Shown here piece by piece: positions 1 through 5,996 of a DNA stretch of 8,500 bases. This DNA is from Acidobacteriota bacterium. Lineage in GTDB: Bacteria > Acidobacteriota > UBA6911. Positions within the stretch are counted from its first letter, which is position 1, and each line of letters starts with the position of its first letter. A model generated the notes under the pieces. It ran no database searches, had not been told where the DNA came from, and saw nothing but the letters and a program-made list of their open reading frames with translations. The position numbers and the translations under genes are program-made. The stretch lies in assembly GCA_017860075.1 (NCBI GenBank), contig JAFNAH010000032.1, positions 1-8,500 of the forward strand, in the 5' to 3' direction.

Positions 1-6
1 GATCGG

Positions 7-1089
7 CTACGGATGCGTGAAGTCGTTGATCCTGGTGATCAGGCGTTGGTAGACGTCGTTCGGCAGGTGAGTGTCCCAGTGGCCTGACAGTTTTGCGATT
101 CCGACCGTCCCGAGAAAAACGACCGCGATGCCGGTCGCAAGCGCCCACGCAGGTATCCTGCGCCTCTTCGGCAGCGAGAGTTCGAGCGCTCCTGCGGCCG
201 GACAGATCGCGACGCACTCCAGGCATCCTGTACATTCAGCCGATCTGACAGTCGCCAGTTTGTCGACGGGAAGGCCTGCCGGACAGGCCCGGGCACACTT
301 GGCGCAATCGATGCAAACGTCGGGATCGCGCCGGATACGCGCGGGACTCAGGAGAGAAACGAGACCCATCAGCGCTCCGTACGGACAAAGATAGCGGCAC
401 CAGAAGTTCTTTATGAGCAGGGAAAGCAACGCCAGCGATACCAGGGTGATGAGCGCCGTACTGCTGAGGAAGCGGAAGAAATGCAGCATCTTCACGTCGG
501 CGATCAGACCGTAGGGACTCGACAGGAAAGCGCTGAGAGCCGCCGCCGACATCGACCCGACCGCATAGGCAAACAGCCCCAGCAGAACATACTTCAGGCT
601 GCGGAGCGGCAGGTCGGCCCATCGCGGCAACGTAAGATCCCAGCGGAAGAGCTTGCGTCCGAGCTTCCACAGAAGCTCCGAGAGCGTCCCGATGGGGCAG
701 AGCCAGCTGCAAAAGGCCTTGCGAAATAGGAGGCAGATGATCAGGAACGAAATCAGAAGGAACATCGCGGCCGGATGCACATCAGGGATTCTCCCGGTCA
801 CGAGGAGAAACTTGAGATTCATGAGCCCCGCGATCGGGAGCCAGCCCTCGACCCCCGGCGGACGGGTCACTGCCGGAGTCTGCCCGCCCGATTCGAAGTG
901 ACGCACGAAGAGATAGAACTGGATTCCCAACGCGACGTTCAACACCAGGAAGAGACCCTGGAAGGTGTAACGGACACGCTGTGAATAATCCCGCGGCGCG
1001 CGACGCACAAGCCGCTTCACGGGCTTTGGCTGCCGCATGGCCGGAGCAGGGTCTTGCAGGACAGGCAGTTGATTCTGTGCAGTCGCCAC
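7..1089 (-). CDS. Polytopic membrane 4Fe-4S protein, NapH/NosR/YccM-like
   Basis: A 360-residue membrane electron-transfer protein. About five hydrophobic segments are visible (near residues 41-62, 105-123, 165-186, 208-227 and 313-332). Two CxxxCP motifs (C127/C131 and C231/C235) sit at the ends of membrane segments, as in NapH, NosR and YccM proteins. A soluble loop then carries two classical 4Fe-4S ferredoxin motifs: C259-C262-C265-C269-P and C286-C289-C292-C296-P. The family passes electrons between the quinone pool and periplasmic or membrane partners; the partner here is unknown, and no nap, nos or ccoG neighbour is visible. The start is a GTG at 1089, chosen because GGAAGG (plus-strand 1096-1101) lies 6 nt upstream, while the internal ATG at residue 18 has no ribosome binding site. 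It follows the hemerythrin gene by 28 nt and is probably co-transcribed with it. Family-level call is confident; the specific role is not. Confidence 0.88.
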   Translation of the reverse strand: MATAQNQLPVLQDPAPAMRQPKPVKRLVRRAPRDYSQRVRYTFQGLFLVLNVALGIQFYLFVRHFESGGQTPAVTRPPGVEGWLPIAGLMNLKFLLVTGRIPDVHPAAMFLLISFLIICLLFRKAFCSWLCPIGTLSELLWKLGRKLFRWDLTLPRWADLPLRSLKYVLLGLFAYAVGSMSAAALSAFLSSPYGLIADVKMLHFFRFLSSTALITLVSLALLSLLIKNFWCRYLCPYGALMGLVSLLSPARIRRDPDVCIDCAKCARACPAGLPVDKLATVRSAECTGCLECVAICPAAGALELSLPKRRRIPAWALATGIAVVFLGTVGIAKLSGHWDTHLPNDVYQRLITRINDFTHP

Positions 1090-1117
1090 GATGAGCCTTC
1101 CAGGTCCGGACGCAGGA

Positions 1118-1675
1118 CTATCCGAGAAATTCCGCCACCAGCTTGTCCATCATCGCGTGGAGGCGTTCGTGTGTTCCGGCCCCCATTTTGTCGATCTCGA
1201 TTCTCTCGAAACCACGGGCAAGCTCCGCCTGCTCGTCGTCCGACAGGATGCGTTCCGCCATCACGAAAAGTATGTTGTTCTCTTTCTGGATATGGGCGCG
1301 CAGGAGATCCGAGTAACCGCGCGCCGCCGCGACCCATCGGCGGACCGCATCAGCGTTTCCTTTCACGATCGCCTCCGCGACGGCAGCCATTTCCTTCATG
1401 TAGGCCCGACCCTGATCATGCTCGATGAGCATCACGCCCACCGGTCCCCCCTGACGCGGCAGCCCCTTGCCCTCCAAAGCCGGGAACAGGAGATCCTCCT
1501 CTTTTCCGTGATGACACTTGTCGGCAAAGAGCCGGAAAAACTCGACCAGCCCGGAGAAGGCTTCGGGTGCCACCGGGACACCCCGTTCGACACGGCGACT
1601 CACCTCGTCCGCAACGTCCAGCATCCTGAGTATTGCCTCATGTTCGTGCCTGAGCACTGATGTTGCCACGGCCAT
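1118..1675 (-). CDS. Hemerythrin-domain di-iron protein
   Basis: A 185-residue cytoplasmic protein with the four-helix hemerythrin pattern. Candidate iron ligands from the chosen start are H12, H56 with E60 (HxxxE), H86 and H128 with E132 (HxxxE). Two HxxxE pairs plus two further histidines match the ligand layout of YtfE/RIC-type and other bacterial hemerythrin-like proteins better than that of oxygen-carrying hemerythrin. Such proteins bind O2 or NO, or help repair Fe-S clusters. The frame stays open upstream to an ATG at 1726, but AAGGAGG (plus-strand 1684-1690) sits 8 nt before the ATG at 1675, and the added 17 residues would be charged and unlike the family, so 1675 is preferred. The gene leads a probable two-gene unit with the membrane Fe-S protein and has dyads in its upstream region. 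Oxygen sensing, NO response or metal storage cannot be told apart from sequence. Confidence 0.9.
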   Translation of the reverse strand: MAVATSVLRHEHEAILRMLDVADEVSRRVERGVPVAPEAFSGLVEFFRLFADKCHHGKEEDLLFPALEGKGLPRQGGPVGVMLIEHDQGRAYMKEMAAVAEAIVKGNADAVRRWVAAARGYSDLLRAHIQKENNILFVMAERILSDDEQAELARGFERIEIDKMGAGTHERLHAMMDKLVAEFLG

Positions 1676-1683
1676 CTTTCTCC

Positions 1684-1690
1684 CCTCCTT
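1684..1690 (-). promoter_or_regulatory. Shine-Dalgarno that sets the hemerythrin start
   Basis: On the minus strand this reads AAGGAGG, close to a full anti-16S match, 8 nt before the ATG at 1675. It is the reason for rejecting the longer open frame that begins at 1726. Confidence 0.8.
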
Positions 1691-1732
1691 TCCTTCTCGC
1701 TCGTCTGCGCGCACGAGCAGATCCAAGATACC

Positions 1733-1746
1733 ATTAGCGGACTAAT
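1733..1746. promoter_or_regulatory. Short AT-rich dyad (possible operator 1)
   Basis: ATTAG-CGGA-CTAAT is a perfect 5-bp inverted repeat with a 4-bp spacer, about 58 nt upstream of the hemerythrin start. It contains GGACTAAT, which resembles GGACTATT in the second dyad at 1837-1855 in the same orientation. AT-rich dyads with TAGTCC/GGACTA arms recall operators of Rrf2-family regulators (IscR, NsrR and relatives). That resemblance is an inference and no such regulator is encoded in the window. Confidence 0.35.
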
Positions 1747-1836
1747 TGATCCATATTTTTCTCCCGGATATCACCACCGCGGGCACCGGGAGTCGAATAC
1801 AGTCCCGCAGATCAATGTTATCGTCGACTCCAAAAC

Positions 1837-1855
1837 AATAGTATACAGGACTATT
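1837..1855. promoter_or_regulatory. Dyad overlapping a possible -10 box (operator 2)
   Basis: AATAGT and ACTATT form a perfect 6-bp inverted repeat around a 7-bp spacer. On the minus strand the dyad contains TATACT (plus-strand 1840-1845), a 5-of-6 match to a sigma-70 -10 box. TTATAA (1863-1868) lies 17 bp further upstream as a weak -35. Transcription would start near 1833 and run to the hemerythrin gene with a leader of roughly 158 nt. A repressor bound here would cover the promoter. The -35 is poor, so the promoter call is tentative. Confidence 0.38.
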
Positions 1856-1896
1856 ACATCCTTTATAAAGTTACAATCGTCGAGCCGGGAAGGCCA

Positions 1897-3222
1897 TCAA
1901 GCGGCAGGTTGGGGGCTGAGCCGGCGCCTGAGGATCACGATGGTGAAGTCATCGTGGTAGCCGTGCCGGCGCGAGTGTGCCCGGGTCTCTCGTACGACTG
2001 CCCTGATCATCTTCTGCACCGTGGCGCCGGATGTGCGTTTGAGCACCTCCAGAAGCCGATCGGGGCCGAACTCCTCTCCGTCGGCGTTCGCGGCTTCGAC
2101 CACACCGTCGGTGAAAAGCACAAGCGTGTCGCCGGGAGCCAGAGTAACAACCGCTGTCTCATATTCGGCGTCGGCCAGAACTCCCAGGGCCGCACCGCCC
2201 CGGTCCAACATCTCGACACCGCCGTCGGAGCGCAGCAGAACCGGCGGGTTATGTCCGCAGTTCGCATAAACGTAAGTGCCTGCTACCGGATCAAGGATTC
2301 CATAGACCGCGGTAACGAATCCCGAGACGCCGATCCAATCGGCCAGGAGCCGGTTCACCGATTGCATGATGTGAGGGAGTTCGAAATCGTTGCGAACCTG
2401 CGTCCTGAGGACCGCGCGGAAGGTTGCCATTATGAGCGCCGCGGGGATTCCCTTACCCGAAACGTCGGCGACTGCGAGACCGAAATGCCCGTTGGGGAAA
2501 GGGATGTAGTCGTAGTAGTCGCCGCCGATCTCGTAGGCGGGCAGGTTCAATCCTGCGACTTCGTAACCCGGGATTTGAGGCGGAGTCTTGGGGAGGAGGC
2601 TGGCCTGAACTTCCCGGGCAATTTCAAGCTGACTTTCCAGTACCTTCTTTTGAAGAAGCTGCTGGTGAAGGACCGCTCTCTCGATCGAGATGGCCGCGGC
2701 ATTGGCAAAAAACTGGAGCATCTCGACGTCGGACTCCGTGTAGGTCCCGACCTGGTCGCTTTCGAGGTTGAGGGCACCGATTACATGGCCACTTAAAACG
2801 ACAGGCACCGCGATCTCTGACAGGGTCTGTTCTCGCCCCTTGATGTAGCGCCTGTCGAGGCGGACGTCCGGACAGACGATGCTTTTCCCTGTCCGGATAA
2901 CGGCTCCGACGATCCCTTTGCCGGACTTCAGCATCGGATCGCTTCCGGGCAGCGTGTTGTCAAAGCCGCGGAGCGCCATGCCTGCAATAACGTCCGCCAG
3001 GGGTCCTCGCCATAGCGTCAGGCCCGTCCGGCTGAGTATGAAAATGCCGGCGGCATCGTACGCAACCACGAGGCGTACGGTATCGAGGAGGTGGTCGAGA
3101 ATTTCGTCCAGCTTCAGTGTCCCGACAATCTTCTCGGACATCTGCAGCAGGAGGCGGTACTTGACCTCGGCGGTCAGCGACCTGGGATGCTGAGTCTTGT
3201 GTTTAGCGTCCGAAGTTCCCAT
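1897..3222 (-). CDS. GAF domain SpoIIE/RsbU-type PP2C phosphatase
   Basis: A 441-residue cytoplasmic serine/threonine phosphatase of the SpoIIE/RsbU class. A GAF sensor domain occupies about residues 30-185. A short helical linker (about 185-210, with the typical EVQASLLP segment) leads into the PP2C domain. Metal-binding and catalytic landmarks are GGDYYD at 233-238, DVSGKG at 253-258, TDG at 371-373 and DD at 424-425, so the catalytic core looks intact. In the family such enzymes dephosphorylate anti-anti-sigma (STAS) proteins in partner-switching pathways, with GAF binding a small ligand or cofactor. No STAS protein, anti-sigma kinase or sigma factor is present nearby, so the partner is elsewhere. 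The ATG at 3222 has no recognisable ribosome binding site, and no better in-frame start is seen downstream (ATG at residue 28 also lacks one). It lies apart from both flanking units, with gaps of 221 and 267 nt. Confidence 0.9.
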   Translation of the reverse strand: MGTSDAKHKTQHPRSLTAEVKYRLLLQMSEKIVGTLKLDEILDHLLDTVRLVVAYDAAGIFILSRTGLTLWRGPLADVIAGMALRGFDNTLPGSDPMLKSGKGIVGAVIRTGKSIVCPDVRLDRRYIKGREQTLSEIAVPVVLSGHVIGALNLESDQVGTYTESDVEMLQFFANAAAISIERAVLHQQLLQKKVLESQLEIAREVQASLLPKTPPQIPGYEVAGLNLPAYEIGGDYYDYIPFPNGHFGLAVADVSGKGIPAALIMATFRAVLRTQVRNDFELPHIMQSVNRLLADWIGVSGFVTAVYGILDPVAGTYVYANCGHNPPVLLRSDGGVEMLDRGGAALGVLADAEYETAVVTLAPGDTLVLFTDGVVEAANADGEEFGPDRLLEVLKRTSGATVQKMIRAVVRETRAHSRRHGYHDDFTIVILRRRLSPQPAA

Positions 3223-3489
3223 GCACGCGCCCGTGTCTACATGGTAATGCTAGCACGCCGCCTGCCGCGGCCTAAGATCATGTGGGCACGCTCCGGATCT
3301 GTGTCCGAAGGATCGATCGAGAAGCTCTGCGCTGCTGAAGAGGACCAAAGCGCTAAGACCGCGTGCGGCGGGTCTCCGAAGCTGTGAAAACATCGCAGGG
3401 TTCGGCCCGGATTGCACGGTTCCCGCTCCGGGGCATGTTCATTCTCTATCCCGGCCCCAAGCAGGTCCGGTCTAACAGATCGGACCTGA
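3223..3489. other. Gene-free interval between phosphatase and isomerase genes
   Basis: No credible coding region. Open frames crossing it on both strands have unfamiliar, Arg/Ser/Pro-rich translations typical of antisense readings of GC-rich DNA. It holds the hairpin at 3462-3488 and, on the minus strand, only a weak promoter candidate for the phosphatase gene (TTAGGC, 17 bp, TAGCAT, the latter ending 24 nt before the ATG). I do not consider that promoter established. Confidence 0.5.
3462..3488 (-). terminator. Hairpin just after the isomerase stop codon
   Basis: CAGGTCCG (3462-3469) pairs perfectly with CGGACCTG (3481-3488). After one mismatch, TCT (3471-3473) pairs with AGA (3477-3479) around an AAC loop, giving 11 pairs in total. 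In minus-strand RNA it begins one nucleotide after the TGA at 3492-3490, at the end of the oxidoreductase-isomerase unit. No U-run follows (the next bases read CTTGGGGCC), so it is not a classical intrinsic terminator. It may mark or protect the 3' end of the transcript. Confidence 0.4.
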
Positions 3490-4371
3490 TCAACCCTGCA
3501 CGACACGCGGGAAAACACTCCGCAGGTACCGTTCGTCATACCTGATGCTCTCCTCGAGGCCAAGAGGCAATTTGGTCCCTTCCATGTGCAACCAGCCGCG
3601 GTAGCCGATATCATCCATCGCAAGGCGCACCCGCTTGAAGTCGATGGAACCCTTGCCGTAGAGGTCATCATAGTCCTTGGCGTGAAACTCGCAGATGTTC
3701 TTCCCCAGCAATCGGATCTCTTTGTAGATGTCGTAGCCCTGCTTGTGAGAGTTGGCGACATCGTAGTAGACCTTGACCGCCGGCGATCCGACACGGTTCA
3801 GGATATCCATGTGCTGTTCCGCGCTCAGCCAGCTCTCGAACCCGAGAGTCACACCGGCCCGCTCCGCCTTCGGTGCCACCTTCCTGAGCCGCTGAACGAC
3901 GGCGGCGACTCCCTCGGGATCATTGAGCAGATCACCTTTGGCGAAGAATGCAAGCAACACGACCTTGACTCCGAGCGCCTTGCAGGCGTCGATGCTGTCG
4001 GAAACCCACTGCTCGGCCTGCGGGTCGCTCTTGTAGGGAACGTCGTTCAGTGAGCCGATCGCGAGTGAACCGATCTCTACCTGCTGTTTTGCAGCCGTTT
4101 CCAGGTAGAGCTTCTGAACCTCGGGTTTGAGGACGGGCATGCCGTTCTTCGGCCCTCCCACGTCCACCTGGACCCCGTCCAATCCCAGCCGTTTTGCCAT
4201 GACCAGCGCGGCCGGATCGGCGCGCTTTCCCAGAGTCCAATCGCATGCGCCTATCTTGAAGCCGGTCTGCGCGGTCTTTGCCTGCAGCCAGGCAATCCCC
4301 GCCGCTCCGGCTGAGGCAACCTGAGCTCCCCTCACAATCAACTCCCGACGCGAGATCTTCTCTTTTTCCAT
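3490..4371 (-). CDS. Tat-signal sugar isomerase/epimerase-like TIM barrel protein
   Basis: A 293-residue protein of the xylose-isomerase-like TIM barrel superfamily (sugar phosphate isomerase/epimerase type). The N-terminus carries SRREL at residues 7-11 followed by an Ala/Gly-rich stretch to about 27, a Tat-type export signal. Probable metal ligands are E179 (GFESW), D204 (YYDVANSH), H230 (EFHAKD) and E264 (HMEG), the usual four-residue set, so the protein is likely active. Known members isomerise or epimerise sugars; some partner with Gfo/Idh/MocA dehydrogenases and cleave 3-keto-glycosides, as in the C-deglycosidase DgpA/DgpB-DgpC system. AAGGAG lies 8 nt before the ATG. It follows a Gfo/Idh/MocA oxidoreductase gene by 51 nt and is probably its operon partner. 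Export implies an extracytoplasmic, unphosphorylated substrate, so 'sugar phosphate' in the family name may mislead. Family is confident; reaction unknown. Confidence 0.88.
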   Translation of the reverse strand: MEKEKISRRELIVRGAQVASAGAAGIAWLQAKTAQTGFKIGACDWTLGKRADPAALVMAKRLGLDGVQVDVGGPKNGMPVLKPEVQKLYLETAAKQQVEIGSLAIGSLNDVPYKSDPQAEQWVSDSIDACKALGVKVVLLAFFAKGDLLNDPEGVAAVVQRLRKVAPKAERAGVTLGFESWLSAEQHMDILNRVGSPAVKVYYDVANSHKQGYDIYKEIRLLGKNICEFHAKDYDDLYGKGSIDFKRVRLAMDDIGYRGWLHMEGTKLPLGLEESIRYDERYLRSVFPRVVQG

Positions 4372-4397
4372 CTCCCCAACTCCTTGGTGCAGCTCTT

Positions 4398-4425
4398 AAA
4401 TCTCAAATTTGAAATCTGAAATCTA
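4398..4425. repeat. Four degenerate AT-rich heptads
   Basis: Four 7-bp units run in tandem on the plus strand: AAATCTC, AAATTTG, AAATCTG, AAATCTA. They include the perfect palindrome TCAAATTTGA (4403-4412) and the exact repeat GAAATCTGAAATCT (4411-4424). The last unit contains the TAG stop codon (minus strand) of the upstream oxidoreductase gene. The composition is strikingly AT-rich for this window, which suggests an inserted or dispersed short repeat rather than drift. From memory, AAATTTGAAATCTG-like strings occur in other environmental bacterial genomes; this could not be checked here. Confidence 0.6.
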
Positions 4426-5673
4426 CAATTCCTTGAGTCCGCTCAGATTCGGCTCCATTCGTTCATCGGCCTTCATCATCCCGTCCCATGTGACCTCGGC
4501 TCGTCGATAAGCGGCAGTGCGGCCGAGAATGGTGGTCAGGTTGCTTCTCACGCTGGAAGCGGCCGTCGCATTCGAGAAGTCGCCCTGCGTGATGCTGTCA
4601 TGGAACGCGGCTATGTTGCGTTCGGCACCCTTCTGGTAGATGTTGTCGGTCCTGCCGCCGTCATACGGCGCTTTTCCCTTGATGCTGACTTCGCCGAAAT
4701 AGTGGGTATCGATCGTCCCATCCGTGCCGTACATCCGGCAGCCGATATCATCGACACCCCGCCCGTATTGCTTGGAATGGAAAGTAACGACGAGGTCATC
4801 CGGAAACGTGTAAATAACGGAAAAATAGTCGCCGCAATCGCCGACGTCGCGCCCCTTTCGCCCGCACGCACCGTACGCACGCACCGGGTGGGCATCCAGT
4901 ATCCAGGTGGCGACGTCAAGCGCGTGGATGTTCTGCTCGGTGATAATGTCGCCGGAAAGCGCGCGGTCCAGCCCCCAGGCACGCAGGCGGTTCTCCGGGT
5001 TGGTCGGGTCAGCGCGCAGGAACTGGCCCTGCCCCCCCCAGGTCGGACCGCAGACGTACAGGGCTTCCCCGCTGATGATCGTACCTATATCGCCTCCCTG
5101 AACACGCGTCACCGCCTCGCGATAGTTGGGTTCCATTCGTGTCTGGAAATCGACGCGGAAGCAGAGCTTTGCTGCGGTCGCCTTCCTGGCGCTCTCCTCG
5201 ACTGTCCGGCAACCGGGAACATCAACAGCGACGGGCTTGGCCAGAAAGACGTGCACCCCGGCGTCGACACCTGCCGCCGCCTGCTCCGGATGGAACCAGG
5301 GCGGACTCTCGACCGCGATCGCATCCGGTTTCGATTCGAGCATCTTCTTGTAGCCGGAAAGCCCGGTGTAGCGGCGCCCGGTTTCCACCTGCAGCTTTTC
5401 TCCGAAGGCGTTGACCTTGTCCTCGAAATAATCGGCGCCCGCAACAATCTGAAAGCCCCCGTGTTTCATGAATAGACCGGCAATCCATGTGCCCCGGGTT
5501 CCGCAGCCGGACAATCCCACCGTGATCTTCGAGTTGGCCTGCGACCCGCGGACCGATTCGGGCTTGACGATGGAGAAGCTCATTGCCGCCACCCCGGCGC
5601 CGGCTATGAACTCCCGCCGCCCGATCCGTGCCCGAACACCAACCGTCTCAGATCCCCTGTTGTCTGTTGTCAT
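4423..5673 (-). CDS. Tat-signal Gfo/Idh/MocA family oxidoreductase (leftward)
   Basis: A 416-residue NAD(P)-dependent dehydrogenase of the Gfo/Idh/MocA family. The N-terminus has GRREF (18-22) followed by a hydrophobic Ala/Gly stretch, a Tat signal. A Rossmann domain begins at about residue 50 with GCGTRG (56-61). The usual EKP catalytic motif reads AKP, with the lysine at 146. The second catalytic motif reads EQNIHALD (246-253), placing H250 where the family histidine normally lies. Members oxidise or reduce sugar, inositol or glycoside hydroxyls with tightly bound nicotinamide cofactor; Tat export of a folded cofactor-loaded form is known for Zymomonas glucose-fructose oxidoreductase. Two GGAG elements precede the ATG. 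It is the first gene of the leftward unit, followed by the TIM barrel protein, and has a good promoter candidate at 5703-5732. Substrate and direction are unknown. Confidence 0.9.
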   Translation of the reverse strand: MTTDNRGSETVGVRARIGRREFIAGAGVAAMSFSIVKPESVRGSQANSKITVGLSGCGTRGTWIAGLFMKHGGFQIVAGADYFEDKVNAFGEKLQVETGRRYTGLSGYKKMLESKPDAIAVESPPWFHPEQAAAGVDAGVHVFLAKPVAVDVPGCRTVEESARKATAAKLCFRVDFQTRMEPNYREAVTRVQGGDIGTIISGEALYVCGPTWGGQGQFLRADPTNPENRLRAWGLDRALSGDIITEQNIHALDVATWILDAHPVRAYGACGRKGRDVGDCGDYFSVIYTFPDDLVVTFHSKQYGRGVDDIGCRMYGTDGTIDTHYFGEVSIKGKAPYDGGRTDNIYQKGAERNIAAFHDSITQGDFSNATAASSVRSNLTTILGRTAAYRRAEVTWDGMMKADERMEPNLSGLKEL

Positions 5674-5702
5674 GACTCTCCGCCTCCACTAAGGACCCGG
5701 GC

Positions 5703-5732
5703 ATTATCACAGCACGGTGGCGGCCCTCGCAA
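5703..5732 (-). promoter_or_regulatory. Sigma-70-like promoter for the leftward unit
   Basis: On the minus strand TTGCGA (plus 5727-5732) and GATAAT (plus 5703-5708) are 18 bp apart, and TGT immediately before GATAAT forms an extended -10. The predicted start near 5696 gives a leader of about 22 nt with a GGAGG-type ribosome binding site before the ATG at 5673. Both boxes are near consensus and the position is right. Whether the organism's housekeeping sigma factor prefers this form is assumed. Confidence 0.45.
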
Positions 5733-5874
5733 CTTTCTTGTGGCGATGGTATGAATCATCCGCGGGAGCTTGCCCGCCGGAAATCAAGGCACATCGCCGG
5801 AACGCGTAGTATCCGCGCCGGCGGCGCGGTCCCACATACGGCCGTGCAAAGACCGGACCCGGCAGCTCTATTTC

Positions 5875-5903
5875 TTGAACACGGCGCACGGTTGATGTAG
5901 GAA
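5875..5903 (+). promoter_or_regulatory. Weak promoter candidate for the rightward unit
   Basis: TTGAAC (5875-5880), 17 bp, then TAGGAA (5898-5903). The -35 matches consensus at four of six positions and the -10 at three. The start would fall near 5910, just ahead of the long dyad at 5920-5954, giving a leader of about 87 nt. It is the best pair found on this strand but is weak. Confidence 0.28.
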
Positions 5904-5919
5904 TGGACAGGCAGCTGGT

Positions 5920-5954
5920 GGATCCAGGGCGGTGAAATACCTTCACCGGGATCC
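5920..5954. promoter_or_regulatory. Two-part dyad in the leader of the rightward unit
   Basis: CGGTGAA (5930-5936) and TTCACCG (5942-5948) form a perfect 7-bp inverted repeat around ATACC. Directly outside, GGATCC (5920-5925) pairs with GGATCC (5949-5954), leaving only AGGG (5926-5929) as a bulge. In total 13 base pairs can form in 35 nt. It ends 42 nt before the ATG at 5997. It could be an operator for a dimeric sugar-responsive repressor or a leader hairpin affecting transcription or translation; sequence alone does not decide. Confidence 0.45.
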
Positions 5955-5996
5955 GGAATTCTGTACCACAGTAAGCCAGGCGCGAGGGAACTTGAG

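Larger units (their letters stand above)
5674..5996. other. Divergent regulatory region between the two oxidoreductase genes
   Basis: This 323-nt stretch holds no convincing gene; minus-strand frames within it are short and unrecognisable. It carries a promoter candidate for each direction, a perfect GC-rich dyad (CCGCGCC-GGC-GGCGCGG, 5813-5829), a smaller hairpin (GCGGG 5762-5766 with CCCGC 5773-5777) and the long dyad at 5920-5954. The two transcription units probably share control here. None of the GC-rich hairpins is followed by a T-run on either strand, so they are not obvious terminators. Confidence 0.6.

Noticed and set aside
1676..1726. Longer hemerythrin start at 1726
   Set aside because: The strong Shine-Dalgarno lies inside this extension and the family begins at the ATG at 1675.
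1909..2796. Long plus-strand open frame of 295 codons opposite the phosphatase gene
   Set aside because: It is the antisense of a gene with clear GAF and PP2C motifs; the composition is what GC-rich codon bias produces on the opposite strand.
3237..3794. Open minus-strand frame of 185 codons across the gap and into the isomerase gene
   Set aside because: It overlaps the well-supported isomerase gene in another frame, its translation is Arg/Ser-rich and unfamiliar, and it has no ribosome binding site.
5813..5829. GC-rich perfect dyad as a rho-independent terminator
   Set aside because: No T-run follows on either strand, and it lies upstream of both genes rather than behind one.
5920..5961. 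GGATCC twice and GAATTC close together, suggesting a cloning linker
   Set aside because: The sites are embedded in a larger dyad with continuous natural-looking flanks, and no vector sequence is seen.
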